A DNA stretch of 55,095 bases from CAZMOK01 sp964567785 (GCA_964567785.1 CAZMOK010000014.1:1-55095); one strand, 5' to 3'. Shown: positions 46,391 through 55,095, counted from the first letter of the stretch. Translations and numbers: made by a program. The notes: a model not told the origin generated them from the sequence alone.

Positions 46391-46933
46391 TCAGTTATTT
46401 ATTTCAATTTTCGTGTCTTCATTTTCGACATAAAAATTCCTGAGTGAGCCCAAACCCTTCAGGGTTTCCTTGTGTATGATCATCTCCGGGTCAATATCGC
46501 CCGTTATCGTGATGAGCGAAACATTTTCCTTTTCACGAACGACGAGCGCCACTTCCCTCAGCTTATCCCCTTTTTCGAGAAAATAGAGGTTAACGCTTTC
46601 TCCGTCGTCCCGGACTGTGATAACATCCACATAATCGGCCTTTTCAATTGCCTTCATTATCTTTTGATGGAACTTTTCGGCAGAGACCTTTCCTTCAGGG
46701 CTTTCCTCATCAAGGTTTATGATCCTGATACTCTCTATATCGGACAGGACCTTACGTATATGTTCGGTATTTTCATCCTGTTCCCATTCAAAAGAAACTT
46801 CTGAGGTTTTGATCTCGGTTGTTGAAAACCCAGGATCCTCCACATACTTTGAGAAGATCTTGTTCAGCGGAGTTTCCTGGGCAAACAGGAATACCGGGAC
46901 AATGAAAGCTAAAATCAATGCTGTTCTTTTCAT
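46391..46933 (-). CDS. DUF4252 secreted protein (distal copy)
   Basis: 180 residues with a signal peptide (~1-18, cleaved near FAQ). Pattern of the family: LNKIFSKYVEDPGFSTTEI near the start, a run of acidic residues, a charged middle segment and ISLITITGDIDPE-like C-terminal strand (VSLITITGDIDPEM). 12 bases after the other DUF4252 gene; the two are diverged duplicates, not near-identical copies. No known activity. Confidence 0.82.
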   Translation of the reverse strand: MKRTALILAFIVPVFLFAQETPLNKIFSKYVEDPGFSTTEIKTSEVSFEWEQDENTEHIRKVLSDIESIRIINLDEESPEGKVSAEKFHQKIMKAIEKADYVDVITVRDDGESVNLYFLEKGDKLREVALVVREKENVSLITITGDIDPEMIIHKETLKGLGSLRNFYVENEDTKIEINN

Positions 46934-46945
46934 GACATCTGATAT

Positions 46946-47500
46946 TTATTTTTCCTTTTCTTCTTCGAGCTCTTCAAGGTGCTCCATACCATTCAGCTTC
47001 ATGGTTTTGGAGAGCTTCGAAACCGTTTTCATGTCAATATTCCCGTTGATGCTGATGAAACCGGCTTCGTCAGCTTCATTAATGATGAGCAAAAGTTCGC
47101 TGATCTTGTTATTATCACCTTTTCTTGCCATGAACTTCACCTCTTCATCTTCTTCTTTCACCATCATAAGTTCAGAAAAGCCTTCCAGGTCGAACTTTTT
47201 CATTTCGCTTTTAAAGTCCATGAGTTCATCCATTGTGCCTTCTTTGGCTTCGTACATCAGGATCCTGATATACTTGAGCTGGGTCATCATTTCCTGGACC
47301 TCTTTTACTTCCTGGTCTCCGGCTTCTTCAAGCTCCATGTCAGCAAACATATCGAAGAGCTCCTGGGATATATGCACGGTTGTAAAACCTTCCATTCCGC
47401 TGTATTTATCGAACAGCTTATCGGTAGGGCTTTGAGCCGGGGCCTGGTTCATTCCTGCCAACAGGAAGAAGGCACTTAATAATACTACTAACTTTTTCAT
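46946..47500 (-). CDS. DUF4252 secreted protein (proximal copy)
   Basis: 184 residues with a signal peptide (~1-23, AQ cleavage). It carries PTDKLFDKYSGMEGFTTVHIS and FISINGNIDMKTV, matching the distal copy, and has a strongly acidic body and a Glu/Lys tail. It lies 25 bases after the anti-sigma-like gene, so it is probably under ECF control. Confidence 0.82.
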   Translation of the reverse strand: MKKLVVLLSAFFLLAGMNQAPAQSPTDKLFDKYSGMEGFTTVHISQELFDMFADMELEEAGDQEVKEVQEMMTQLKYIRILMYEAKEGTMDELMDFKSEMKKFDLEGFSELMMVKEEDEEVKFMARKGDNNKISELLLIINEADEAGFISINGNIDMKTVSKLSKTMKLNGMEHLEELEEEKEK

Positions 47501-47525
47501 AACAGTTTGTTTTTATTGTTCTTAA

Positions 47526-48089
47526 TTAATTTGATGTCGTAAAAACATTTTCTATCTGGTTGTACTTTTTGAGTTTATTGGCTTCTTCAAAACCTTTGTT
47601 TATCTGATCGACAGGCTGCAGGGCTTCAAGGCCCGCATCCAGTTTCTTCATCCTGGTAAGGTCTTCTGTTCCTTTATTGAACTGATTCGAAACATAATAA
47701 AGGATTTTTTTGGCTTCCTGGTAAGCAAGCTCGGGATTGGAATATGTATCCTCAACCCTGGTCATGAGCCTGTTAACCTGGAAAAGGACAGTGATCAGGA
47801 CCAGGATGCCTGCCGCGACCCCTCCAATCCATAAGATTCTCTTACGCCTGGATATTGGGATAATAGCGGATTCTTCTTCAATCCTCCGGCTGAGGTCCTT
47901 GTTAAAATGCGGATCGGAGATTGTTTCTCCCCTGATCGATTCCAGGTAAAGGAAATGATCCCTCAATGGCAGCAGTTCACGCGGGATATCCTCCTGCGCA
48001 TAGAGGGCCTTAAGCCTTTTTTCCTCCTCGAGGGTCGTATCTCCATCGAGGTATTTCCGGGTCAGTATTTTTATTTCACCTATATTCAT
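47526..48089 (-). CDS. Putative anti-sigma factor, single-pass membrane protein
   Basis: Cytosolic N-terminal domain (~90 residues), one membrane helix (~97-114; ILWIGGVAAGILVLITVLF) and a ~70-residue C-terminal domain outside. The context, directly behind an ECF sigma gene, makes an anti-sigma role likely, though no zinc-binding HxxxCxxC motif is seen. I start at the ATG at 48089 (MNIGEIKIL, 187 residues), which overlaps the sigma stop by 14 bases; an in-frame ATG at 48122 would overlap much more. Confidence 0.7.
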   Translation of the reverse strand: MNIGEIKILTRKYLDGDTTLEEEKRLKALYAQEDIPRELLPLRDHFLYLESIRGETISDPHFNKDLSRRIEEESAIIPISRRKRILWIGGVAAGILVLITVLFQVNRLMTRVEDTYSNPELAYQEAKKILYYVSNQFNKGTEDLTRMKKLDAGLEALQPVDQINKGFEEANKLKKYNQIENVFTTSN

Positions 48090-48588
48090 AGTCATATTTT
48101 TTTTCAAGTTCATCCCTGACATGCTTGCGTGCCCGCGACAGGTTTACTCTGACGGCATTGGGATTCAGGTTCATTACACTTGCTATTTCATCAAAATCCA
48201 TTTCTTCAACATCCCTGAGGTGCATCACCAGCCTCTGCGTTTCGGGTAATTTTTTAATGATCGATATTACTTTCTCTGTTGCGTCCCTATGCTCCACCTT
48301 TTTTTCTTCGTTATCAGTTTCTTCATTTAGCTGGAGCTTTTTGAGTTTTTCCCTTTTTCGCTGACCTGACCTTACAAGGTCGAGGCTGAGGTTCCTGGCA
48401 ACCGTCATAGAGTAAGCTTCAAGATTGTTCACTTTTTGAAGCCCTTCTCCTGCAGCCCATAGTTTCAGGAAAGTTTCCTGCACAATGTCTTCCGCATCCT
48501 CTTTTTCTTTCAAGATTTGCAGGGAGAACCTGTAGAGCTTGTCTTTCAGTTTCGTGACGATCTTATCAAATTCTGCCGGCGCCATCAT
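48076..48588 (-). CDS. ECF-family RNA polymerase sigma factor
   Basis: 170 residues with region 2 (LKDKLYRFSLQILKEKEDAEDIVQETFLKLW) and region 4 (LPETQRLVMHLRDVEEMDFDEIASVMNLNPNAVRVNLSRAR), joined by a charged linker. It reads as a compact sigma-70 of the ECF group. The operon sigma, anti-sigma-like, DUF4252, DUF4252 is recurrent in Bacteroidota and often self-regulated; I see no sure -7 box upstream, which would fit an alternative-sigma promoter. Confidence 0.9.
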   Translation of the reverse strand: MMAPAEFDKIVTKLKDKLYRFSLQILKEKEDAEDIVQETFLKLWAAGEGLQKVNNLEAYSMTVARNLSLDLVRSGQRKREKLKKLQLNEETDNEEKKVEHRDATEKVISIIKKLPETQRLVMHLRDVEEMDFDEIASVMNLNPNAVRVNLSRARKHVRDELEKKYDYEYR

Positions 48589-48688
48589 AAAGAAGACGGT
48601 TGAGGTTAAATTTCATTACATGAAAAAAATACTTTTTCAGAATAATTCTATTTAAGGGTTATTAAATGTCAATGTAGTTCACTTCAGC

Positions 48689-48718
48689 TTGGTTAACTGG
48701 TAAAAATAACTATTTTTG
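48689..48718 (+). promoter_or_regulatory. Promoter of the POT-family gene
   Basis: TTGG (48689-48692), an 18-base spacer and TATTTTTG (48711-48718) fit the Bacteroidota promoter. The ATG follows 43 bases later. Confidence 0.55.
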
Positions 48719-48761
48719 CTCCTTTGCTAAAACCATTCAAAATAAATAAAAAAGGTAAACT

Positions 48762-50306
48762 ATGTTTAAAGGACATCCTAAAGGTTTAATTTCTGCTTCA
48801 TTATCAAATATGGGCGAGCGTTTTGGTTTTTATACCATGATGGCAATATTGGTGCTGTTTTTACAGGCTAAGTATAACTTGAGTGGAACAGATGCGGGGA
48901 TTATATATGCAGTTTTTTATTTTTCACTTTATATACTTGCTTTAGCTGGTGGTATTATTGCAGATAAAACATCAAACTATAAAGGTACCATCACATCAGG
49001 GTTAGTTATGAAAGTAGTTGGAGCTTTATTTCTTGCTTATCCATCAGTAACCCCTGTTGCTAATGTAACACTGTCATTAACGATAATAAGTTTCGGATTA
49101 TTTCTTTATGCTTTTGGTACGGGATTATTTAAAGGTAACTTACAGGCAGTAGTTGGACAAATGTATGACAATCCAAAGTATGAAAAAATGAGAGACTCAG
49201 GTTTCGTAATTTTTTATGCTTTTATTAATGTAGGTGCAGTTTTTGCTCCTTTTGCTGCTATTGGTATACGAAACTGGTGGTTAAGCAGGCATAATTTTCT
49301 GTATAATGGTAGTTTGCCTGAGTATTGTCATAGCTATTTAGAAGGTACTATAACTTCTGAATCGATTGTTAGATTTCAAGAATTTGCAGATAAAGCCAGT
49401 GGAACAGTAGTTAACGATTTAACAGCTTTCTCTAATAAATATTTAGATGTTTTTAATACTGGATTTCATTATGCATTTGGTATTGCTGCTATAGCAATGG
49501 TTGCTTCTCTAATAATATTTTTAGTAAATAAAAGATCATACCCAGATCCTAAGATTGTTGAATCTTCTGAAAATAAATATACAGAAGATGAAGTGAAAAT
49601 GGAAGCTAAAGAAGTTAAGCAAAGAATGTATGCTTTATTTGCTGTGTTTGGGGTCGTTATTTTCTTCTGGTTCTCTTTCCATCAAAATGGATTGACTTTA
49701 ACATACTTTGCTCGTGACTATACAGACTTGAGTGTAATATCTTTTAGAGTATTGGGGGTTACATTTGAAGGAGCAGAGATATTTCAATCTATGAATCCAT
49801 TTTTTATAATATTTTTAACCCCCATTATTGTAGGGTTATTTGGATGGTTAAGAGCGAAAGGTATTGAGCCGTCAACGCCTAAAAAAATAGCTATTGGTAT
49901 GGGGATAACTGCTTTGGCTTTTGTCCTTATGATGTTAGGTTCATCCGGATTGCCATCGTTTGAATCTATTAGTCCCAGCGAAGGAGGAAATGCATTAACT
50001 GATTCAGAACGGGTTAGTCCAATGTTATTGTTGGGAACTTATTTCATTTTGACTGTAGCAGAGTTATTTATAAGTCCGATGGGTATTTCATTTGTTTCAA
50101 AAGTTTCACCACCACAATATCAAGGCTTAATGCAAGGTGGATGGCTAGGAGCAACAGCTCTTGGTAATGGTTTATTATTTATTGGTGCAATTTTCTACGA
50201 GTCTTTTTCTTTATTGATGACATGGGGGTTATTTGTAGGTGTTTGTTTAATTTCGATGGCGACGATGCTGTTTATGCTCAAATGGCTTGAACGAGTGTCC
50301 AAATAA
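48762..50306 (+). CDS. POT-family (proton-coupled oligopeptide) MFS transporter
   Basis: 514 residues, 12-14 membrane helices. The N-terminal GERFGFYTMMAILVLFL is the POT-family ERF motif; in the full ExxER motif the first Glu is Asn (N16), E19 and R20 are kept. GTGLFKGNLQAVVGQMY and ELFISPMGISFVSKVSPPQYQGLMQGGW are the other family signatures. It likely imports small peptides with protons. The gene is markedly AT-rich compared with its neighbours: hand counts of G+C in three 60-base lines (49201, 49501, 49861) give 19, 16 and 25, against 32 in a housekeeping line (7081). Its own promoter and terminator isolate it. Confidence 0.88.
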   Translation: MFKGHPKGLISASLSNMGERFGFYTMMAILVLFLQAKYNLSGTDAGIIYAVFYFSLYILALAGGIIADKTSNYKGTITSGLVMKVVGALFLAYPSVTPVANVTLSLTIISFGLFLYAFGTGLFKGNLQAVVGQMYDNPKYEKMRDSGFVIFYAFINVGAVFAPFAAIGIRNWWLSRHNFLYNGSLPEYCHSYLEGTITSESIVRFQEFADKASGTVVNDLTAFSNKYLDVFNTGFHYAFGIAAIAMVASLIIFLVNKRSYPDPKIVESSENKYTEDEVKMEAKEVKQRMYALFAVFGVVIFFWFSFHQNGLTLTYFARDYTDLSVISFRVLGVTFEGAEIFQSMNPFFIIFLTPIIVGLFGWLRAKGIEPSTPKKIAIGMGITALAFVLMMLGSSGLPSFESISPSEGGNALTDSERVSPMLLLGTYFILTVAELFISPMGISFVSKVSPPQYQGLMQGGWLGATALGNGLLFIGAIFYESFSLLMTWGLFVGVCLISMATMLFMLKWLERVSK

Positions 50307-50325
50307 TATTTTATCAAAATATCAG

Positions 50326-50364
50326 ATGGCTGTTTGGGAAACTGTTCCATTCAGCCATTTTTTT
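50326..50364 (+). terminator. Terminator after the POT gene
   Basis: ATGGCTG (50326-50332) pairs with CAGCCAT (50352-50358), with an inner GGAA/TTCC stem and a run of seven T at the end: a rho-independent terminator. Confidence 0.8.
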
Positions 50365-50378
50365 ACCTTTAAATAAAA

Positions 50379-51320
50379 GTGGAATATCCCTGGGGCCACA
50401 CACGACGCTTTAATTCATACACTGAGCACATCCGGAAGCAATTTGAAGGGCGTGTACAGAAACTGAGCATCGATGCAGGGTTCACATGCCCCAACAGGGA
50501 CGGGACTGTTGAAAAGCACGGATGCACTTACTGTGTCAACGATGCCTTTAATCCCTCCTATTGCCATCCTTCAAAGGCTATATCCCAGCAATTACAGGAA
50601 GGCAAAGAGTTCCATAAGAAAAGATACAAAAGGGCAAGCCGTTACCTGGCTTATTTACAGGCATATTCCAACACTTATGCACCACTCGGCGTTCTGGCTG
50701 AATTTTATGAAGAAGCCCTTTCGGTTGAAGGAGTCATAGGACTGATTATCGGCACGCGGCCGGATTGTGTGGATGATGAAAAACTTAAATACATCAGCCA
50801 CCTTTCGAGAAATTATTATGTGGTACTGGAATATGGTGTTGAATCATGCTATAACAAGACCCTTGAAAGGATCAACAGGGGACATACCTTTGAACAGTCG
50901 GTGGAGGCCATAGAAAAAAGCGCATCTTACGGAATCAAAACAGGTGCCCATATGATCTTCGGCCTACCCGGAGAAACCCGGCAGGACATGCTTGAAGAGG
51001 CATCAATTCTCTCTTCCCTCCCAATTAACAGCATAAAATTCCACCAGCTACAGATAATAAAGAACACCCAAATGGCTGAAGACTACAGGCGTCATCCGGA
51101 AGATTTTCACCGGTTCGGCCTCGATGAATACGTTGATTTCATTATTGATTTTGTTGAAAAACTTAACCCTTACATAATGATCGAGCGTTTTGCCGGGGAG
51201 GCGCCACCAAGGTTCCTGGTCAAAAGCGACTGGGGATTAATACGTAACGATCAGTTGCTCGACAAAATCGAAAATAAGCTGGCTGAAAGGAATTCATGGC
51301 AAGGAAAACATTACAATTAA
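50379..51320 (+). CDS. Radical SAM protein, TIGR01212/YhcC family
   Basis: 313 residues from a GTG start (MEYPWGHTRRFNSY), the usual N-terminus of the family. The iron-sulfur cysteines are C37, C49 and C52 (TCPNRDGTVEKHGCTYC), the wide-spaced C-x11-C-x2-C of this family rather than CxxxCxxC. GIKTGAHMIFGLPGETRQDM and the YGVES segment are radical SAM core elements. The substrate of this family is not established. Confidence 0.92.
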   Translation: MEYPWGHTRRFNSYTEHIRKQFEGRVQKLSIDAGFTCPNRDGTVEKHGCTYCVNDAFNPSYCHPSKAISQQLQEGKEFHKKRYKRASRYLAYLQAYSNTYAPLGVLAEFYEEALSVEGVIGLIIGTRPDCVDDEKLKYISHLSRNYYVVLEYGVESCYNKTLERINRGHTFEQSVEAIEKSASYGIKTGAHMIFGLPGETRQDMLEEASILSSLPINSIKFHQLQIIKNTQMAEDYRRHPEDFHRFGLDEYVDFIIDFVEKLNPYIMIERFAGEAPPRFLVKSDWGLIRNDQLLDKIENKLAERNSWQGKHYN

Positions 51321-51336
51321 ATTGTAAAAAGCTTAA

Positions 51337-51367
51337 TTGATATGGTGTTAATTAATTCTTATATTTG
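51337..51367 (+). promoter_or_regulatory. Promoter of the tandem-repeat T9SS cargo gene
   Basis: TTGA (51337-51340), a 19-base spacer and TATATTTG (51360-51367) fit the Bacteroidota promoter; the ATG is 43 bases downstream. Confidence 0.55.
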
Positions 51368-51409
51368 CTATTATCAAAAAAAGCAGTAATAACCTAAAAA
51401 CTATTCTTT

Positions 51410-54400
51410 ATGAGAAGATTTTTACTCTTGGCAGCAGGTCTGCTGCTATCGGCAGGACTGTTTTCGCAGGCCGTCGCTTATTCCGACGATTTTGAATCCT
51501 ATGCGGTAGGCGACAATATTGCGGAGCAGTCCGATGAATGGACAACCTGGAGCAACGACCCGGGCTCCTCTGAAGATGCCCCTATCAGTGATGAGCAGGC
51601 ACTCAGCGGTATGCAATCGGTAAAGATTGAAGGCAGCTCCGACCTCGTTAAGCCACTTGGTAACAAAGTATCAGGTAAATACTGGGTTGAGCTTAACATG
51701 TACATTCCTACCGGCTATGGTGGCTATTACAACTTGCAGAAGTTTGAGGAGCCAGGCACCGAATGGGGTGTTCAAACTTATTTCGGAGCCGACGGCAACG
51801 GATCGATAGATGCCGGGGCCGAAGGTGCAGCCACTTTTACATTTGACCACGACACATGGATCAACATCGTAAACGTGGTTGACCTCGATAACGACCTCGC
51901 CCAGGTATGGATCGACGGTGTAATGCTTGTAGAATGGCCCTGGAGCCTTGGTACATTCGGAGACCCCGGCGCTATCCAGCTTGGCAGCATTAACTTGTTT
52001 GCCGGAGCTCCTTCAGGTGATGACCCACTCTACTATTTCGATGACGTTTATGTAGAACAAATGCTGTCACCCTTTTATGAAGACGACTTCGAATCATATG
52101 AGGTCGGCGACTTCATTAGTGTTGAAAACCCCGACTGGTGGACAACCTGGAGTGGTTCCCCCGGCACAGGTGAAGATGCCTACATCGCCGACACTTATGC
52201 CAACAGTCCCACCCAGTCACTCTTTATCGATCCCGATGACGGGCTTACCGATGCTGTGCTGAAACTTGGGAATAAAACAAGCGGAGCCTATGATGTTGAC
52301 TTCAGCATGTATGTTGAATCCGGTTACAATGGATATTACAATTTCCAGCACTTCGAAGCACCGGGCACTGAATGGGCCTTCGATATTTTCTTCTACGACG
52401 GTGGAAATGGGGAGCTTATGGTAGGTGATGAAACTTTCACCTTTACCTTCCCACAGGACGAATGGTTCGATGTTGAACACGACATCAACATCGACGGCGA
52501 CTGGGCCAAATTCTATGTTAACGGCACAATGGTACATGAATGGCCGTTCTCCTATACAACCACAGGAACCAGTGGCACAAACCAGCTCGGTGGTGTGGAT
52601 ATCTGGACCGACGATGACACTTACAAGTTCTACATTGATGATATGTACTACGCTCCAAAGCCTATTGATCTTTATATGGAAGACTTTGAAGATTATACAG
52701 TAGGTGATTATATTGCTGTTGTTGAACCGGAATGGTGGACAACCTGGAGCGGCGCACCCGGAACTGATGAAGATGCTCTTATCACAGATGATTATGCAAA
52801 CAGTGATATGCAGTCGATCGTTTGCGATTCAGACCCGGGTCTGACCGACCTGATCCTCAAGCTTGGAGACCGTGTATCCGGCGCTTACGACCTGAACTTC
52901 TACATCTATGTTGAATCAGGAACATCAGGTTATTATAACATCCAGCACTTTGAAGCTCCCGGAACCGAATGGGCTTTTGAAGTTTTCTTCAATGACGACG
53001 GAACCGGTGAACTCTATGCAGGAAGCGATGTGGCCATACCGTTTACCTACACTCCCGATACATGGGTTCCTGTTATGCACCAGATCAATCTCGACGACGA
53101 CTGGACTGTTCTGACCATAGGAGGTGAAGAGATCTATTCATGGCCTTTCAGTTGGCAGGCCACTGAGCCCAGTGGTACACTGCAGCTTGGCGGTGTTAAC
53201 TTCTTTACCGACTCAGGCATGAAATACTATGTTGATGACATTGAATTCATCCAGACTCAAGGTGAACTCGACCCGGTCATTTCAGTTACTCCTGAAACAC
53301 TTGAAGCAACAGCACCAACGGGTACATCAACTACCGAAACGATTACAATTGAAAATACAGGTGCTTCCACTCTTGAGTGGGAAGGTATCGTTATTTATGA
53401 TATCCCCGGAATGAAGAGCGCTCCTGTATCAAGCCTTAACGGCCAGGCAAAAGTCGTAAAAAGCCTTGCAAGCGGTGGTTCAGGCGCAAGCCTCGACCCC
53501 AACGCGAAACCGGCTTCTTACAACCCTGTTTCGGATGATGTTACACTGAACTACGACGGCGACAATTCAAGTGCTATCGGCTGGAACTCACCACCGATCA
53601 CCCCTACTGTTGCTGCCATGTTCCCTGCCAGTATGACTAACCCCTATGCAGGTATGTATATATTTTCAGTAGACGTATATATCAATGATCTCAATGTCAG
53701 CAACCCGAACACAATGACACTGAAGATCTTTGACATGGGTACTTCATATGGTGCCGGGGAACTGCTTTATGAACAGGATTTCGAACCCTTCGGACTGAGC
53801 TGGAACACCATTATGCTGGATGATCCTGTTTATATAACTGGCGCTGACATCTGGGTAGGATACCAGTTCACCCAGTCTGAGCCCGATATTTTCATCCCCG
53901 GAACTGATGCAGGCCCGAACGACCCGAACGGTGACTGGCTCACCACGGGCGTAGGCTGGAGTCATCTCTCCGACAACCCCGATCTTGCTTATAACTGGAA
54001 CATCAGGGCCAACCTCACAGGTGACCCGATCCCGCAATGGCTCATGCTCGACCCGATGATGGGATCCCTTGAACCAGGTGAAACAGAAGATGTAACCGTA
54101 ACATTCGATGCCACAGATGTAGATCCGGGCACCTATACGGCTACTATCCGTATGCTCAGCAACGATCCTGAAAACCCACAGGTCGACATCCCGGTTACAT
54201 TCACTGTTGAAGATAACTTTGCCTCAGTGGTACTCGATTTCGAAGATGTCGATGACTGGGCACAGACATTCGATCCATGGACCGCAGTTGACAACGATGG
54301 AGCCAACACATACGGCATCACTGATGTTACCTTCCCGGGAATGGGCGACCCGCTTTCATTCGTCGCTTTCAACCCGGCAACGACAGATCCTCCAATGACT

Positions 54401-55039
54401 GATGATCCGGAGATCCAGCCTTATGAAGGTGAAAAGTACGGTGCTTGTATGGCAAGTATTCCGCCGCCAACAAACGACGACTGGATGATCTCACCGCAGA
54501 TAACACTGGGTACCGATCCGATGCTGAAGTTCTTTGTTAAATCATATACCGACCAGTATGGCCTCGAACAATACAACGTGGCTGTATCGACAACCGGCAT
54601 GAACCCCGAAGACTTCGACATCATTTCAGGTCCGGATCCGCTGCTGGCACCTGCCGACATGTGGGAAATGCAGGAATGGGATCTGAGTGACTACACAGGC
54701 GAGGATGTTTACGTTGCTATTAACTGTGTTTCGGAAGATGCATTCATTTTCATGCTCGACAGCGTTGCCATTCAGTGGCAGCCTGTAGGCATCCCGGAAA
54801 ACCCGGCAGAAGCACAAATAAATGTTTATCCTAACCCTGCCACCGACCAGGTCAATATCACTTCTTCGGAAGAGATGACCCGGGTAGCCGTATTCAACTA
54901 CCTCGGCCAGAAAGTTTATGAAGAGGCCGTGAAGAACAGGGAGTACAGGATGAACGTCAACAACCTTACCAACGGGGTCTATTACCTCAGGATCCAGACG
55001 GATTCAGGGTTGATAACACGTAAGGTCATGGTGCAGTAA
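51410..55039 (+). CDS. T9SS cargo protein with three tandem jelly-roll repeats and cleaved-adhesin-like domain
   Basis: 1209 residues, secreted. Signal peptide (~1-22), then three tandem ~200-residue repeats (starting near 26, 224 and 422), each with FE(S/D)Y-VGD-I, WTTWS, a YY(N)-Q-FE-PGTEW core and Y(F/V)DD-Y at the end, probably concanavalin/jelly-roll folds. Next comes an Ig-like domain in two halves (~622-660 and ~885-937) around an inserted ~220-residue beta-sandwich, then a cleaved-adhesin/gingipain-like domain (~938-1125) and a type A sorting domain (~1131-1209; NVYPNPATDQVNITS, GVYYLRIQTDSGLITRKVMVQ). Likely surface-attached; ligand unknown. Confidence 0.87.
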   Translation: MRRFLLLAAGLLLSAGLFSQAVAYSDDFESYAVGDNIAEQSDEWTTWSNDPGSSEDAPISDEQALSGMQSVKIEGSSDLVKPLGNKVSGKYWVELNMYIPTGYGGYYNLQKFEEPGTEWGVQTYFGADGNGSIDAGAEGAATFTFDHDTWINIVNVVDLDNDLAQVWIDGVMLVEWPWSLGTFGDPGAIQLGSINLFAGAPSGDDPLYYFDDVYVEQMLSPFYEDDFESYEVGDFISVENPDWWTTWSGSPGTGEDAYIADTYANSPTQSLFIDPDDGLTDAVLKLGNKTSGAYDVDFSMYVESGYNGYYNFQHFEAPGTEWAFDIFFYDGGNGELMVGDETFTFTFPQDEWFDVEHDINIDGDWAKFYVNGTMVHEWPFSYTTTGTSGTNQLGGVDIWTDDDTYKFYIDDMYYAPKPIDLYMEDFEDYTVGDYIAVVEPEWWTTWSGAPGTDEDALITDDYANSDMQSIVCDSDPGLTDLILKLGDRVSGAYDLNFYIYVESGTSGYYNIQHFEAPGTEWAFEVFFNDDGTGELYAGSDVAIPFTYTPDTWVPVMHQINLDDDWTVLTIGGEEIYSWPFSWQATEPSGTLQLGGVNFFTDSGMKYYVDDIEFIQTQGELDPVISVTPETLEATAPTGTSTTETITIENTGASTLEWEGIVIYDIPGMKSAPVSSLNGQAKVVKSLASGGSGASLDPNAKPASYNPVSDDVTLNYDGDNSSAIGWNSPPITPTVAAMFPASMTNPYAGMYIFSVDVYINDLNVSNPNTMTLKIFDMGTSYGAGELLYEQDFEPFGLSWNTIMLDDPVYITGADIWVGYQFTQSEPDIFIPGTDAGPNDPNGDWLTTGVGWSHLSDNPDLAYNWNIRANLTGDPIPQWLMLDPMMGSLEPGETEDVTVTFDATDVDPGTYTATIRMLSNDPENPQVDIPVTFTVEDNFASVVLDFEDVDDWAQTFDPWTAVDNDGANTYGITDVTFPGMGDPLSFVAFNPATTDPPMTDDPEIQPYEGEKYGACMASIPPPTNDDWMISPQITLGTDPMLKFFVKSYTDQYGLEQYNVAVSTTGMNPEDFDIISGPDPLLAPADMWEMQEWDLSDYTGEDVYVAINCVSEDAFIFMLDSVAIQWQPVGIPENPAEAQINVYPNPATDQVNITSSEEMTRVAVFNYLGQKVYEEAVKNREYRMNVNNLTNGVYYLRIQTDSGLITRKVMVQ

Positions 55040-55061
55040 ATAATGAACTGACAAATATAAC

Positions 55062-55091
55062 AAGGGCCCTCATTCGGGGGCCCTTTTTTTA
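55062..55091 (+). terminator. Terminator after the last gene
   Basis: AAGGGCCC (55062-55069), an 8-base loop, GGGCCCTT (55078-55085) and a T-run form a strong rho-independent terminator. Confidence 0.88.
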
Positions 55092-55095
55092 TTTC

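Overview
The window is a stretch of chromosome from a member of the phylum Bacteroidota; I cannot fix the order. The evidence is: two secreted proteins with the C-terminal sorting domain of the type IX secretion system (T9SS); promoter -7 boxes of the TAnnTTTG type; DUF4252, DUF4492, DUF4159 and DUF4920 proteins typical of this phylum; alternative complex III instead of cytochrome bc1; and little use of Shine-Dalgarno sites. I see no rRNA, tRNA, insertion sequence, CRISPR array or prophage.

Layout. 1-16.5 kb holds housekeeping and envelope genes: speA (minus strand), secDF, a tatA-type gene, a PorE-like OmpA-family protein with an unexpected retropepsin-like tail, purM, prfA, pyrF, ilvE (minus), htpG, and a lemA-TPM-TPM operon. 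16.9-38.5 kb is one respiratory island, all on the plus strand: actABCDEF (alternative complex III), ccsBA (cytochrome c maturation, system II), a cytochrome c lipoprotein, a DUF4920 lipoprotein, sco, cytochrome oxidase subunits I-III-IV-II with a haem c domain on subunit II (caa3 type), ctaB (haem O synthase), then a DsrE-like lipoprotein, DUF4492, cydA, cydB and a 47-residue membrane peptide. 38.5-55 kb holds a BNR/PKD T9SS cargo protein, rsmE, a DUF4159 gene, valS (minus), an ECF sigma / anti-sigma-like / DUF4252 / DUF4252 operon (minus), an AT-rich POT-family transporter, a radical SAM gene and a second T9SS cargo protein with three tandem ~200-residue repeats.

How the genes work together. 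Quinol electrons pass through alternative complex III to cytochrome c and the caa3 oxidase under good aeration, or directly to oxygen through cytochrome bd when oxygen is low. The island also encodes the machinery that matures these complexes: CcsBA attaches haem c to the nine CXXCH sites of the island, Sco and possibly the DUF4920 protein handle CuA copper, CtaB starts haem A synthesis, and the TatA-type protein may serve export of ActB, which has a Tat signal. CtaA is not in the window.

The least explained signals are: (i) the degenerate aspartic-protease-like domain fused to the OmpA-like protein; (ii) intergenic mosaics of exact 7-8-bp tandem words at five loci, two of which reach gene stop codons; (iii) the DsrE-like lipoprotein and DUF4492 fused into the cytochrome bd operon; and (iv) the small peptide gene after cydB.
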